DNA from: Clostridia bacterium
GTDB taxonomy: Bacteria > Bacillota > Clostridia > TANB77 > CAG-508
Assembly (NCBI GenBank): GCA_017533795.1
Contig: JAFWIH010000009.1
Coordinates: forward strand, 1-64,000
Length of the DNA stretch: 64,000 bases
Direction: 5' to 3'
Shown: piece after piece, positions 36,708 through 47,160 of the stretch
Position numbering within the stretch: the stretch's first letter is position 1
Layout: every line of letters begins with the position of its first letter
The notes under the pieces: generated by a model
The model's input: the letters and a program-made list of their open reading frames with translations, nothing else
Database searches by the model: none
What the model was told of the DNA's origin: nothing
Program-made: the position numbers and the translations under genes

Positions 36708-39317
36708 ATGCAAAATACAAAAAAAGAAGAATTTGATGTTCAAAAAGCTTATGGTATACAAGCAACACTTGAAGCAAAAGAATTTGTTGAAAAATATCAT
36801 ATAAATATTGATGGTCTTACTACTTCTTTGGCTAAACAAAAGCTAGAAAAATATGGTTATAACGAAATAAGTCAAACTAAACCCAAAAAATGGTATCACT
36901 ACTTTTTTTCAAGTTTATTTACACCATTTAATTGTATTTTACTTGGAATTGTATTCATTTTATTTTATACAGATGTAGTTTTAGCTGATTTTCCAAGCTA
37001 TGCAAATATTATCGTTGTTATTGTTTTAGTTCTTACAAGTACTTTATTAGAGTTTTTTGAAGAGTTTCGTTCTAATAAAGCAGCAGAAAAGCTAAAAGAA
37101 ATGGTTGCAACAACAGCAACTGTCATAAGAGATGGCCAAAAAGCAAGAATTGCACTTAAAGAACTAGTTTTAGGCGATGTAGTATTACTTGGCGCCGGAG
37201 ATATGATTCCTGCTGACCTAAGAGTAATATCATCTAAAGATTTATATGTAGGACAGTCTTCCCTTACTGGAGAATCCGATTCTATAAAAAAAGAAGCCAA
37301 TACAGATATGTCTTATGATGAAATTGATAGCATAACAGATTTAAACACAATATGTTTTATGGGTACAAATGTTATAAGCGGTACGGCTAAAGCAATTGTT
37401 ATTCGTACTGCAAATGATACTTACTTTGGAAAAGTTGCAAAATCATTAATTATTGGTAAGCCAAAAACTGCTTTCCAATCTGGAGTAGAGAGTGTAAGTA
37501 AGTTATTAATTAAATTTATGCTTGTTTTAATTCCTTTGGTATTCTTTATAAATGTAGAACAAGAAGGTGTTCTAACTGCTTTTACATTTGCCGTAGCAGT
37601 TGCAATTGGAATAACTCCACTTTTGCTTCCTGTTATTTTGTCATCAAGTCTTTCTAAAGGTGCTGTAAGAATGTCAAAGAAAAAGACAATTGTAAAAAAA
37701 CTTGATGCTATCCAAAGTTTTGGAGCTATGAATATTTTATGTACAGACAAAACAGGCACTTTAACAGAAGACAAAATTGTTTTAGAAAAATATCTTGATA
37801 TAAATGGTGATGAAGATATACGTGTGCTAAAACATGCTTTTTTGAATTCATATTTTCAAACAGGATTACAAGGAAACATTGATGAAGCAGTAATTAAAAG
37901 AGGTCTTGAAAATGGAATGAAGGAATATACAGAAAAATATAAAAAAATTGATGAAATTCCATTTGATTTCACAAGACGTCGTCTCTCTGTTGTTGTTACA
38001 GATGGAGCAAAAAAGCAATTAATAACTAAAGGTGCTGTTGAAGAAATACTTAATATATCAACATTAGTTGATTACAAAGGTGAAGTTTCTCCTCTTACTA
38101 AAGATATAAAAGAAAATATTTTAAAAATAAGTAAAAAGTTGAATCAAGAAGGCTTAAGAGTTGTAGCTGTATGTCAAAAAAACGATATTTTAAATGTACA
38201 AAATTTTAGTATTAAAGATGAAAACAAAATGGTTCTTATGGGATTTATAGGATTTCTTGATCCTCCAAAAGATAGTGCCAAACTTGCTATTGAAAAGCTA
38301 AATAATTCAGGAATTAGAGTTATTGTTTTAACTGGTGACAATGCTGAAGTTTCGCGTTGTATATGTGATAAAGTTGGAATAAATTCTAAAAATGTTATTC
38401 TGGGTAGCCAAATTGAAAAGCTCCCAGATTTGGGTGTTTTAAGGCTTCTTAGAAAAAATAATATCTTCGCAAAGCTTTCTCCTATACAAAAAGCAAGAAT
38501 TATAAGACTTTTAAAAGAAAGTGGTAATATTGTTGGATACATGGGTGATGGAATTAACGACAGTCCATCACTTACAAATTCTGATGTTGGAATTTCGGTA
38601 GACACAGCAGTTGACATTGCAAAAGAATCTGCTGATATTATTCTTTTAGAAAAAGATTTACAAGTTTTATTAGATGGCGTCACAGAAGGAAGACGAACTT
38701 TTGCTAATCTTATAAAATATATAAAAATGGCAACAAGCTTTAACTTTGGAGAAGTTGTTTCTGTAATTATAGCAAGTATATTTTTGCCATTTCTACCCGA
38801 AACACCTATACAACTTTTAGTTGAAAGTTTATTATACGACTTTGGTCAACTTACATTACCTTTTGACAATGTAGATAGAGAATATATAAAAGAGCCCAAA
38901 CGTTGGGATACACAAAGTTTAAAAAGATTTATGTTATTTATGGGTCCTCTTAGTTCTGCATTTGATTTAATTGTTTTTATAAGTATGTGGTTTATATTTA
39001 AAATAAGAGAAGCTGCAACATTCCAAACAATTTGGTTTACATATAGTATAGTATCAAACCTACTTGGAATGCATATAATAAGAACTTCAAAACTACCTTT
39101 CATACAAAGTCACGCATCAAACATGGTATATGCTTCCTCAATTTTAATAAGTTTACTAGCAATTTTAGTACCATATACCTGGATAGGTAGTTTAATTGGA
39201 TTAGTTTCTTTGCCTTTAAAATATCTATCTATTATAATTATTGTCCCAATTTTATATTGTTTTGTTGCTCTATTTGCTAAAAAAATCTATATAAAGAAAT
39301 ATAGTGAATGGATTTAG
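36708..39317 (+). CDS. MgtA-type P-type ATPase (probable Mg2+ transporter)
   Basis: An 869-residue P-type ATPase. TGES is at about 187, the phosphorylation site CTDKTGTLTED at about 347, and GDGINDSPSL at about 613. The stretch following the M4 helix (KGAVRMSKKKTIVKKLDAIQ) and YFQTGLQGNIDEA strongly resemble MgtA (type P3B). In M4 the usual TPEMLP is TPLLLP, losing the glutamate. Ten membrane helices are expected. No Mg2+ riboswitch is evident in the 129-base upstream gap. The gene is flanked by a terminator. Confidence 0.85.
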   Translation: MQNTKKEEFDVQKAYGIQATLEAKEFVEKYHINIDGLTTSLAKQKLEKYGYNEISQTKPKKWYHYFFSSLFTPFNCILLGIVFILFYTDVVLADFPSYANIIVVIVLVLTSTLLEFFEEFRSNKAAEKLKEMVATTATVIRDGQKARIALKELVLGDVVLLGAGDMIPADLRVISSKDLYVGQSSLTGESDSIKKEANTDMSYDEIDSITDLNTICFMGTNVISGTAKAIVIRTANDTYFGKVAKSLIIGKPKTAFQSGVESVSKLLIKFMLVLIPLVFFINVEQEGVLTAFTFAVAVAIGITPLLLPVILSSSLSKGAVRMSKKKTIVKKLDAIQSFGAMNILCTDKTGTLTEDKIVLEKYLDINGDEDIRVLKHAFLNSYFQTGLQGNIDEAVIKRGLENGMKEYTEKYKKIDEIPFDFTRRRLSVVVTDGAKKQLITKGAVEEILNISTLVDYKGEVSPLTKDIKENILKISKKLNQEGLRVVAVCQKNDILNVQNFSIKDENKMVLMGFIGFLDPPKDSAKLAIEKLNNSGIRVIVLTGDNAEVSRCICDKVGINSKNVILGSQIEKLPDLGVLRLLRKNNIFAKLSPIQKARIIRLLKESGNIVGYMGDGINDSPSLTNSDVGISVDTAVDIAKESADIILLEKDLQVLLDGVTEGRRTFANLIKYIKMATSFNFGEVVSVIIASIFLPFLPETPIQLLVESLLYDFGQLTLPFDNVDREYIKEPKRWDTQSLKRFMLFMGPLSSAFDLIVFISMWFIFKIREAATFQTIWFTYSIVSNLLGMHIIRTSKLPFIQSHASNMVYASSILISLLAILVPYTWIGSLIGLVSLPLKYLSIIIIVPILYCFVALFAKKIYIKKYSEWI

Positions 39318-39353
39318 TAACATATTCTTTAATCTAGAGTAGACTAAGAAAAC

Positions 39354-39382
39354 AAAGGAGGAGATTTTAAATCTCCTCCTTT
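39354..39382. terminator. Terminator after the P-type ATPase gene
   Basis: AAAGGAGGAGA and TCTCCTCCTTT form an 11-bp stem with a 7-base A/T loop. T-rich sequence follows better on the minus strand, so it may serve both directions. Confidence 0.6.
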
Positions 39383-39420
39383 CATCACCCCTTGTTATAG
39401 TGATGTTGCTAAAATAGCAA

Positions 39421-39624
39421 TTACTTAAAATGCCTGCCTCTGTATGGTACAGGGGCGAAAGCAATTTTAAACACTATGCTTGAGATAATACAGGTAACTC
39501 CAAAGCAGAAAGGTATTAAGCTTTCTGCTTTAAAGTTATATTCAAACATAGCACAAAATACTGTTAGTGATAGCACTCCTATCATTGCTACAAGAGGTTG
39601 CATGTAATAAAATGTTTTGCCCAT
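39421..39624 (-). CDS. Small two-helix membrane protein, function unknown
   Basis: A 67-residue protein with two hydrophobic segments (about 8-26 and 36-54) and a basic end PVPYRGRHFK. AGAGG lies 7 bases before the ATG. It follows dnaE by about 107 bases. I recognise no family; the gene is accepted because of the ribosome site and membrane pattern. Confidence 0.55.
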   Translation of the reverse strand: MGKTFYYMQPLVAMIGVLSLTVFCAMFEYNFKAESLIPFCFGVTCIISSIVFKIAFAPVPYRGRHFK

Positions 39625-39731
39625 GTTTGTTCCTCTCTTCTACTGTGTCTCCTATAATGATTAACAAGGTTATATTGTAACAATATATTTATTATATCAC
39701 TTTTTATGTTTTTTTGCAAACAAATTATCTA

Positions 39732-42700
39732 CTATACTTCTTTGAAAATAGTATTTTCTTCTCCTAAGATATCTTGAAAAACCTTTTCTGTTCCTTTAGT
39801 ATAATAAATTGAGCCACTAGGTTTTATATCTTCAACAATCTTTACAAAAACAGGCAAATTGTTCTTTTCTCCAGAAAAGAACTTAATTGCTCCCCTTAAT
39901 TTTGCCTTTTCTTCTTCTGTAGCATTAGATATATCTAAAAGTAAACTTCTTTGTTTTTTTGTTCCAAATGGATATATCTTATTTGCAACAATTTTAGTTT
40001 CTTCGTCTTCTCTTATACTAAGTCTTCCTTCAACCATTACAATATTATTTTCAACCAAACAATTTCCAGCTTGCATGTAAGCATTTTCAAAAACAATTAT
40101 TTCTGCTACTCCATACAAATCTTCTATTGTTACAAAAGCCATAAGCTTATTAGTTTTTGTATATTTTTTCTTTACTTGATTTATTATTCCTGCATATTTT
40201 ACAAATTGTCCATCTATAAATTGCGGTTTCTCTTGTATTTCTTCATCATGCTCTGTTTGTCTAATTTGCATTGTATTTATATTTGTCTGTTTATCTATTT
40301 GTTCTCGCAATTTTTCTAATGGATGTCCCGAAATATATATACCTAGCATTTCTTTTTCTGTCGCAAGTAATTCTCTTTCTGATAATTCCTCGTGTTCAGT
40401 ATAATAGTATTTTATATCTTGAATATCTTCTTTTTCTTCTCCTATGTCAAACATCGTAACCTGGCCATCTAACCCACGTTTTTTTGTGCTTTGAATTTGT
40501 TCAATTATATTTTCAAATGATGCTAAAAGGGTTGCCCTTGTTTGTGGAAATTCATCAAAGACTCCAGCCTTAATCAAACTTTCTATACATTTTTTGTTAA
40601 CCGCTTCGTTAGATATTCTCTCACAAAAATCTGTAAAGCTTTCATATTTTCCATGTTCTGTTCTTTCTTTTATTATTGCATCTACTGGTGAAATCCCTAC
40701 GTTTTTTATGCTTCCCAGTCCAAACCTAATTTTATTATCTTTTGCTGTAAATTTAGTTTCACTTAAGTTTATATCAGGTTTTTGTATTTCTATTCCTAGC
40801 TTCTTACATTCTTCTATATATTGTGGTATTTTGTCTAAATTACCTAAAAAACTATTTAAAGTTGCAGCCATAAACTCTGCTGGATAATATGCTTTCAGAT
40901 ATGCTGTTCTATATGCTACAACAGCATAACATGCTGCATGAGACTTATTAAACGCATATTTTGCAAATTCAGCCATTTCATCAAATATTTTATTAGCATC
41001 ATGTTCACTAATTCCATTCCTAACACATCCGGGAACTACTACATTTCCATTTTCATCTACTTGTCCATTTATAAAGATTTCCCTTTCTTTTGCCATAACA
41101 TCAAGCTTTTTCTTTCCCATTGCACGTCGTACTAAGTCTGCTCTGCCTAATGAGTATCCGGCTAAATCTCTTACTATTTGCATAACTTGTTCTTGATAAA
41201 CCATACATCCATATGTAACATTAAGTATTGGTTCCAAACTTGGATGAGTATATTCGTTATGACCCGGATTTTGTTTTCCTCTAATGTACCTTGGAATTTG
41301 ATCCATTGGTCCTGGTCTATATAAGGAAACCCCAGCGATTAAGTCTTCTAAACAATCTGGTTTAAGTTCTTTCATAAAGTTTGTCATTCCTTGACTTTCA
41401 AATTGAAAAATACCACATGTTTTTCCCTCTTGCCATAACTTATATACTTTTGGGTCATCCATACCTTTATCAAATTCAACATCTATTCCCCTATTCTGTT
41501 TTACTAAATCAATTGTATCTTTTATAACCGTAAGTGTACGTAATCCTAGAAAGTCCATTTTTAGCAAGCCTAATTCTTCTAGTGTTGTCATTATATATTG
41601 TGTAGATATTTGATTATCCCTTACATACAAAGGTACATACGTATCCACCGGATCTTTTGTTATAACTATACCACATGCATGTGTTGATGCCTGTCTTGGC
41701 ATTCCTTCTAATGCCATTGCTATATCTAACAATTTATGAATGTTGTTGTCTGCATTATAGAGTGTTGCTAATTCTTTATTCTGCTCCATAGCTTGCTTTA
41801 TTGTAATATGCAATGCATTTGGAATCATTTTAGCAAGCTTATCCGCGTCTGCATATGGAACATCAAGTACTCTTGCTACATCTCGTATTACCATCCTTGC
41901 AGACATTGTTCCAAATGTAATAATCTGCGATACATGGTCATGCCCGTATTTTCTTGATACATAATCTATTACATCTTGTCTTCTTTCATAGCAAAAGTCA
42001 ACATCAAAATCAGGCATACTAACTCTTTCTGGATTAAGGAATCTCTCAAAAATTAGTCCATATTTAATAGGATCTATATCAGTTATTCCCATTGCATATG
42101 CTAAAATCGAGCCAGCTCCAGAACCACGTCCAGGTCCTACTGGTATTCCATGTTCTTTTGCATAATGTATAAAATCCCAAACAATAAGGTAATAATCAAC
42201 ATATCCCATTTTCTTTATTATGCTTACTTCATATTCTGCTCTATCTATTATTTCCTGTGATAAATTTTCTCCATATCTTTGTTTTAATCCATCATCACAA
42301 AGTTTTTTCATATAATCATAATGGGTTTTAAATTCTGCAGGAACATCATAATTTGGAAGTATAGTGTGTCCAAATTCAAATTCAACATTACATTTTTCTG
42401 CAATTCTAACTGTATTTTCTATTGCATCTGGAAAACTACTAAAATAATCTGACATTTCCTCTGGAGATTTAACATATAATTCTTCAGTATCAAATCTCAT
42501 TCTATCAGGGTCGCTCATTCTTTTACCTGTTTGAATACATAAAAGGACCTCATGATTATATGCGTCTTCCTTTTTTAAGTAGTGAGCATCATTTGTTGCA
42601 ACAATTGGAATATCAAGTTTTCTTGCAATTTGTATAAGTTTTTGGTTTACCATAACTTGTTCCTGTATTCCATTATTTTGAATTTCTAAGTAATAATCAT

Positions 42701-43202
42701 CTTTGAATACATTTTTATGCCATAAAGCTATTTCTTCTGCTTTTTCTATATTACCATTTAATATTGCTTGACTTACTGCCCCCGCTAAGCATGCACTTAA
42801 GCATATTATACCCTCATGGTATTTTTCTAGTACTTCTAAATCAATACGAGGTTTATAATAATAGCCTTCTACAAATCCTATTGAAACGAGTTTACTAAGA
42901 TTCTTATATCCTTGATTGTTTTTTGCAAGTAATATTAAGTGATTATATTGCTTATCTATTACAGGATCTTTGTCAAATCTTGAACGTGGTGCAACATACA
43001 TTTCACATCCTATAATTGGCTTTATTCCTTCTTTTTTACACGCTTTATAAAAGTCAATTACACCATACATAACTCCATGATCAGTAATTGCCATTGCATT
43101 CATCCCGAGCTCTTTTGCCCTTACTGGTAAATCTTTTATTCTATTAGCACCATCAAGCAAACTAAATTCACTATGTATATGTAAATGCACAAAATTTGAC
43201 AT
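39732..43202 (-). CDS. dnaE: DNA polymerase III alpha subunit DnaE
   Basis: DnaE (1156 residues), a replicative C-family polymerase. The N-terminal PHP domain begins FVHLHIHSEFSLLDGANRI and has MAITDHGVMYG; the palm carries PGRGSGAGSILAYAMGI and MPDFDVDFCYERR (catalytic Asp pair). The C-terminus has an HhH region and an OB domain. It is of the standard DnaE type, not PolC. GGAG precedes the start. Confidence 0.97.
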   Translation of the reverse strand: MSNFVHLHIHSEFSLLDGANRIKDLPVRAKELGMNAMAITDHGVMYGVIDFYKACKKEGIKPIIGCEMYVAPRSRFDKDPVIDKQYNHLILLAKNNQGYKNLSKLVSIGFVEGYYYKPRIDLEVLEKYHEGIICLSACLAGAVSQAILNGNIEKAEEIALWHKNVFKDDYYLEIQNNGIQEQVMVNQKLIQIARKLDIPIVATNDAHYLKKEDAYNHEVLLCIQTGKRMSDPDRMRFDTEELYVKSPEEMSDYFSSFPDAIENTVRIAEKCNVEFEFGHTILPNYDVPAEFKTHYDYMKKLCDDGLKQRYGENLSQEIIDRAEYEVSIIKKMGYVDYYLIVWDFIHYAKEHGIPVGPGRGSGAGSILAYAMGITDIDPIKYGLIFERFLNPERVSMPDFDVDFCYERRQDVIDYVSRKYGHDHVSQIITFGTMSARMVIRDVARVLDVPYADADKLAKMIPNALHITIKQAMEQNKELATLYNADNNIHKLLDIAMALEGMPRQASTHACGIVITKDPVDTYVPLYVRDNQISTQYIMTTLEELGLLKMDFLGLRTLTVIKDTIDLVKQNRGIDVEFDKGMDDPKVYKLWQEGKTCGIFQFESQGMTNFMKELKPDCLEDLIAGVSLYRPGPMDQIPRYIRGKQNPGHNEYTHPSLEPILNVTYGCMVYQEQVMQIVRDLAGYSLGRADLVRRAMGKKKLDVMAKEREIFINGQVDENGNVVVPGCVRNGISEHDANKIFDEMAEFAKYAFNKSHAACYAVVAYRTAYLKAYYPAEFMAATLNSFLGNLDKIPQYIEECKKLGIEIQKPDINLSETKFTAKDNKIRFGLGSIKNVGISPVDAIIKERTEHGKYESFTDFCERISNEAVNKKCIESLIKAGVFDEFPQTRATLLASFENIIEQIQSTKKRGLDGQVTMFDIGEEKEDIQDIKYYYTEHEELSERELLATEKEMLGIYISGHPLEKLREQIDKQTNINTMQIRQTEHDEEIQEKPQFIDGQFVKYAGIINQVKKKYTKTNKLMAFVTIEDLYGVAEIIVFENAYMQAGNCLVENNIVMVEGRLSIREDEETKIVANKIYPFGTKKQRSLLLDISNATEEEKAKLRGAIKFFSGEKNNLPVFVKIVEDIKPSGSIYYTKGTEKVFQDILGEENTIFKEV

Positions 43203-43222
43203 ATGCTTCTCCTTCGACCTGT

Positions 43223-44665
43223 TTATTTTCTAACCCACACTGAAGCTGACTTTGATTTTACTTTAAATAGTCCGCTTCCAGTTTCATCTATTTTTATTTC
43301 TTCTGAGCAGTTCCCTAGTGCATCTATAAATGTTTCTCCTATGAATTGTTTTCCTATATACATCATTTTTTCAGCATCTTCCTTATTTGAAATTAATACC
43401 GCTAATCCGGATTGAAGTATTTCTTCATTTCCCTCTCTTGTCCAACCTATAACATTTGGATGATCCAAGTAATCGTGTTGCTCTCCATAAGCTCTCTCTT
43501 TTCTAAGTTCCATTAATAACCTTAAGTCTTTGACTTTTTCTACATTATCATGTGGAATTCCATAGTAATCTCCATAAAATACACATGGATATCCACTTTC
43601 TCTAAGTAGTATAATTGAATATGCAGCTTGTTTAAACCATGGACTTACAAAACTTTGTAGTGCCTGGCTAGGTTGAGTATCATGGTTGTCAACAAATGTT
43701 ACTGCTTTGTTTGGATTGTCTTTTACCAATGTATTATCAAAAATTTTTGTTAAGTCATAGTTTTCGTCTAAAGATGCACTATACATATTAAAATGAAGTG
43801 GTACATCAAAAAGAGAGATCTCCCCATCAACTTCTGTTAAATATCTATGAAGTTTTTCAACATTTGAAGTCCAGTATTCTCCAACTGTAAATAAATCTTT
43901 TCCTGATTCCTGTCTTAAAGCTTTAATCCATTCTTTATAAAAAGCAGCAGGTATATGTTTTATTGCATCTAGCCTAAAACCATCTACTCCAGTTTCTTCT
44001 AAATACCATTTTCCCCAATTTAAGCACTCTTCTACAACTTTTTGATTACTAAAATCTAAATCTGCTCCCATTAGATAATCAAAGTTTCCAAATTCTTCGT
44101 CAACTTGTCCTCCCCAATTTTTATCTTTAAATTTAAAAATAGCATGTTCTCCTGTATTATCATCATAATCAACACCTGTAAAATGTGTCCAGTTCCATTT
44201 AAAGTCTGAATATTTATTGTTTCTACCTGGAAATGTAAACTTTGTTGCTACCTTTACTGTTTCTTGATCAGATATCGGCCTGTTATGGTCACCAAAATCC
44301 ATTTTTGTAGCAGGTATAAGTTGAAATGCGTCAGCTCCCATTTTATGATTTAATACTATATCTGCATATACTTCTATCCCATTGTTTTTTAATATATCAA
44401 TACATTCTAAATATTCATCTTTTGATCCATATTTTGTCTTTACTGTATCTTTTTGATTAAACTCTCCTAAGTCATATAAGTCATATGCACCATATCCTAC
44501 TTCGTATTTTCCACCAGCTCCTTTATATGCAGGAGGAAGCCATAATGATGTTACTCCTATTCTTGCTAATTTTTCAGCCTTTTCCCTTATTATATTCCAC
44601 AAATTTTGATTACAATCTAAATACCATTCAAAGTATTGCATCATCATTCCATTAATTTGTTTCAT
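43223..44665 (-). CDS. Cytoplasmic alpha-amylase (GH13_5 type)
   Basis: A 480-residue amylase without a signal peptide. It starts MKQINGMMMQYFEWYLD, typical of cytoplasmic AmyS-like enzymes. Conserved regions: YADIVLNHKMG, VDGFRLDAIKHI (nucleophile), FTVGEYW (acid) and TFVDNHDTQP. I use the ATG at 44665, which has AGAGGG 5 bases upstream, and not the longer frame reaching 44818. It is in the middle of the 20-base gap after which dnaE begins, so the two could be co-transcribed. It probably degrades intracellular glucan together with the GH13 enzyme at 23655. Confidence 0.93.
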   Translation of the reverse strand: MKQINGMMMQYFEWYLDCNQNLWNIIREKAEKLARIGVTSLWLPPAYKGAGGKYEVGYGAYDLYDLGEFNQKDTVKTKYGSKDEYLECIDILKNNGIEVYADIVLNHKMGADAFQLIPATKMDFGDHNRPISDQETVKVATKFTFPGRNNKYSDFKWNWTHFTGVDYDDNTGEHAIFKFKDKNWGGQVDEEFGNFDYLMGADLDFSNQKVVEECLNWGKWYLEETGVDGFRLDAIKHIPAAFYKEWIKALRQESGKDLFTVGEYWTSNVEKLHRYLTEVDGEISLFDVPLHFNMYSASLDENYDLTKIFDNTLVKDNPNKAVTFVDNHDTQPSQALQSFVSPWFKQAAYSIILLRESGYPCVFYGDYYGIPHDNVEKVKDLRLLMELRKERAYGEQHDYLDHPNVIGWTREGNEEILQSGLAVLISNKEDAEKMMYIGKQFIGETFIDALGNCSEEIKIDETGSGLFKVKSKSASVWVRK

Positions 44666-44818
44666 TATATCCCTCTTCTCCACTTTTCTAATGTGCATTA
44701 TATCACTATAAAAAAATATGGTCAATTTTTTTAAAAAAAGCCTTTTATATTTATTTAATTTATGATACAATTGTGTCGAAAAATAGAATAAGCAAAAGAT
44801 AATTAGGAGGAAGATCAA

Positions 44819-45055
44819 ATGAAAATCAATAGATGTATTCGTTGTGGAGGGTTTTACACTTCAGATGGAGATGTTTGCCCTAACTGTGTTACTAAAGATA
44901 ATATGGAATTATCAGTTTTTAAATCATATTTAGAAAATAATGTAGACGAAACATCGCTTAATAATGTCTCAATTAAAACAGGAATTTCTACACCTAATTT
45001 AAACAGGTTTTTAAGTTATGGTGGTTTTGAAGATTTTGAGAAAAATTTTAAATAA
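44819..45055 (+). CDS. YvyF-like small zinc-ribbon/HTH protein
   Basis: A 78-residue protein. CIRCGGFYTSDGDVCPNC is a four-Cys zinc ribbon; the second half (VSIKTGISTPNLNRFLSYGG) looks like a helix-turn-helix. This layout matches the YvyF family (TIGR03826), which in Bacillus lies in a flagellar operon. No flagellar genes are near. It has a strong AGGAGG site and a terminator 3 bases after its stop. Confidence 0.7.
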   Translation: MKINRCIRCGGFYTSDGDVCPNCVTKDNMELSVFKSYLENNVDETSLNNVSIKTGISTPNLNRFLSYGGFEDFEKNFK

Positions 45056-45057
45056 AT

Positions 45058-45093
45058 AAAAAATGGTCAATTTTTTTCATTGACCATTTTTTA
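45058..45093. terminator. Bidirectional terminator between convergent genes
   Basis: AAAAAATGGTCAA and TTGACCATTTTTT form a perfect stem with A and T runs on both sides, serving the YvyF-like gene (+) and the 634-residue surface protein gene (-). Confidence 0.85.
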
Positions 45094-45095
45094 TA

Positions 45096-47000
45096 CTATT
45101 TTTTACTATTTTTATTAGATAGTATTACCCCTTTTCCAATTAAAGTAAGAATTATTATACAAATTAAAATTATTCCTAGTTGTTTTAATAGTTTTCTGTT
45201 ATTCAAAATGTTGCCTATAAATGATGTTTTTTCCTTTGTTTCAGTGTTTGATAAAGTATCAGTTAATCCGCCGTTTAATTCTAAATCTGTAGTTATGCTT
45301 GATACATATGTAGGATTAATTTCTTCTTCTGTCATTACATATTTTGAATTATGATTAATGTAAAATTCGTAATAATTGTCATCTGTTAATATTGTTTGCA
45401 TTTTAACTTTGTTAAAATTATTTGCTTCATTATTATAATAATATATTTTAGCTTCTTGTTTATTTAATATATCTATTATTTCTTTTGTTGAATGAACTCT
45501 GATTAAACATTTACCAGGTAAAAAACCATTTTCTGCGAATTCAAGGATTATCCCTGTATCTACTAACATTGTATTAATGTCTGTTGATTTTTCATTTGTA
45601 GATTTATAAATGTTTGTACTTACATCTATTGATTTTGCTTCTTTTATATCCTTACCATTAAAAATCCACTCAATATCATTATATTGTAATATTATATTTT
45701 TATCTGCACCTTTAATTGCCTCAAATAAAGCTTTGTCTACAATCGGATTATTGTCCGCATTTACTTCAATCGAAATGTTATCATCCATTTCATATATCTC
45801 ATTTAAAATATCCATTGTTATATTATCATTATCTAGGTATAATAAACTTTTTTTTGAGTCATCATTTTTTTCTATTGTTATTGTGCTATCAAAATCAAAG
45901 TGTTTTATTTCTTCTGTTTCTACACCTTTTCTATAATGAGTTTTATTTCCATCTATATCTTTCAGTATTGCATAGTTTAGTTCATATGTTCCGGTTTCTG
46001 TAGTATATGGAACAATAAAATACTTGTTATCTGTATCTAATCCCTTAAGATATACAATCATTGTATTGTCTGAATTCTTATCAATAAATGACAGCATTAC
46101 TTGACTAAGTTCTTTATTTGCTGACATATTTACATTAACTCTTTCAGACTTTTTGGCTGAAGTTGCTGCTAATTTAAAACTATTTAAATTAATTGTTTCT
46201 ACTGATACATCATCTTTTATACTATTTCCATCACCTATTGTGAATCTAATGTCATAATTCAATGGTAAAGCATCTTGTGAATTTTTACTATAATGTACAT
46301 AGTTTTGTTTATCTGGGTTTAACCATAAATCAGAAATATACCATTCTCCATCATAAAGTGGTCTTTGAGTCCCAGTATAACTTAAATCAATATATGCTTT
46401 TCCCTTTAAATCTTGAACAGAAACCAATGGTCCTTTAGTTGAATCCTTATTAGTTAATACAACAGTAACAAAATTTACACTTTCAGTTGTATCGATGTTT
46501 AAATACAATTTATCATTTTTTGAGAGTTGTGAATCACCACTTATTGAAAGGTTTTTAAGTACTAGTTCTTCTTTGTTTTCTATAATTGTAATATATTTTT
46601 TTCCAAGGCAATTAGTATAGTTTTGATTTCCATAACTTGTTCCATATGTTACAGTTCCTTTAGAATCTGAAACATCTATAACAGTCATTTCAAATCTATC
46701 TCCTGGTACCACATCATTTGGCAAAACAATATAGGGATTGTTTCCAATACTTTCCACGTTTAATCCAAAATACTGGTTTTTTCCACTTTGATTCATTAAA
46801 TATGCAGTTACTTTTGTTGATGAGTCATAATTCATGTATAAATCTACATATACTTTGTCTCCTGGTTTTGCTTCAGCTGTTTTTATAAACATCCCTGTAA
46901 ATTTTTCAAATGCGCTTGATTCTGCATTTGAAAAGTTAATTAAAATCGTTGATAATATTAATGCAATAATTAAGATACTTAATAATATTTTTCTTTTCAT
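45096..47000 (-). CDS. Secreted, C-terminally membrane-anchored surface protein, unknown
   Basis: A 634-residue protein with a signal peptide (1-27, cut near NAES), two or three beta-sandwich-like repeats (about 35-130, 135-265 and 270-380, each starting near a KxGDKVYV or KKSERVNV-like strand), a more mixed domain (about 390-560) and a C-terminal membrane helix (QLGIILICIIILTLIGKGVI) followed by a basic end. No LPXTG. It is probably exposed on the cell surface. I recognise no family. A consensus sigma-A promoter lies about 100 bases upstream. Confidence 0.75.
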   Translation of the reverse strand: MKRKILLSILIIALILSTILINFSNAESSAFEKFTGMFIKTAEAKPGDKVYVDLYMNYDSSTKVTAYLMNQSGKNQYFGLNVESIGNNPYIVLPNDVVPGDRFEMTVIDVSDSKGTVTYGTSYGNQNYTNCLGKKYITIIENKEELVLKNLSISGDSQLSKNDKLYLNIDTTESVNFVTVVLTNKDSTKGPLVSVQDLKGKAYIDLSYTGTQRPLYDGEWYISDLWLNPDKQNYVHYSKNSQDALPLNYDIRFTIGDGNSIKDDVSVETINLNSFKLAATSAKKSERVNVNMSANKELSQVMLSFIDKNSDNTMIVYLKGLDTDNKYFIVPYTTETGTYELNYAILKDIDGNKTHYRKGVETEEIKHFDFDSTITIEKNDDSKKSLLYLDNDNITMDILNEIYEMDDNISIEVNADNNPIVDKALFEAIKGADKNIILQYNDIEWIFNGKDIKEAKSIDVSTNIYKSTNEKSTDINTMLVDTGIILEFAENGFLPGKCLIRVHSTKEIIDILNKQEAKIYYYNNEANNFNKVKMQTILTDDNYYEFYINHNSKYVMTEEEINPTYVSSITTDLELNGGLTDTLSNTETKEKTSFIGNILNNRKLLKQLGIILICIIILTLIGKGVILSNKNSKK

Positions 47001-47099
47001 TTTTTCTCCTTCTTTCGTAGTTTTTTTAGCATTTTAAGCTATTTTGTTAATAATTTTCCTCCTTTTCTTTAGTATAATTAATTTTTCATATTCAATCAA

Positions 47100-47128
47100 A
47101 TTATATCTTACTAATATATGTTTGTCAA
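47100..47128 (-). promoter_or_regulatory. Consensus sigma-A promoter of the surface protein gene
   Basis: Minus strand TTGACA (47123-47128), exactly 17 bases, TATAAT (47100-47105): a perfect match to consensus. The leader is about 90 bases and contains two SD-like GGAGG sequences. Confidence 0.85.
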
Positions 47129-47160
47129 TAAGGATAATTCTTGAGTCCGGTCTCTGCCTG

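Noticed and set aside
36998..37300. Minus-strand frames across the P-type ATPase
   Set aside because: They are shadows of the coding strand, with no start signals and no recognisable domain.
43223..44818. Longer amylase frame with a hydrophobic N-terminus as a signal peptide
   Set aside because: The extension has no ribosome site and runs through the divergent promoter region; the ATG at 44665 has a good site and the family's usual N-terminus.
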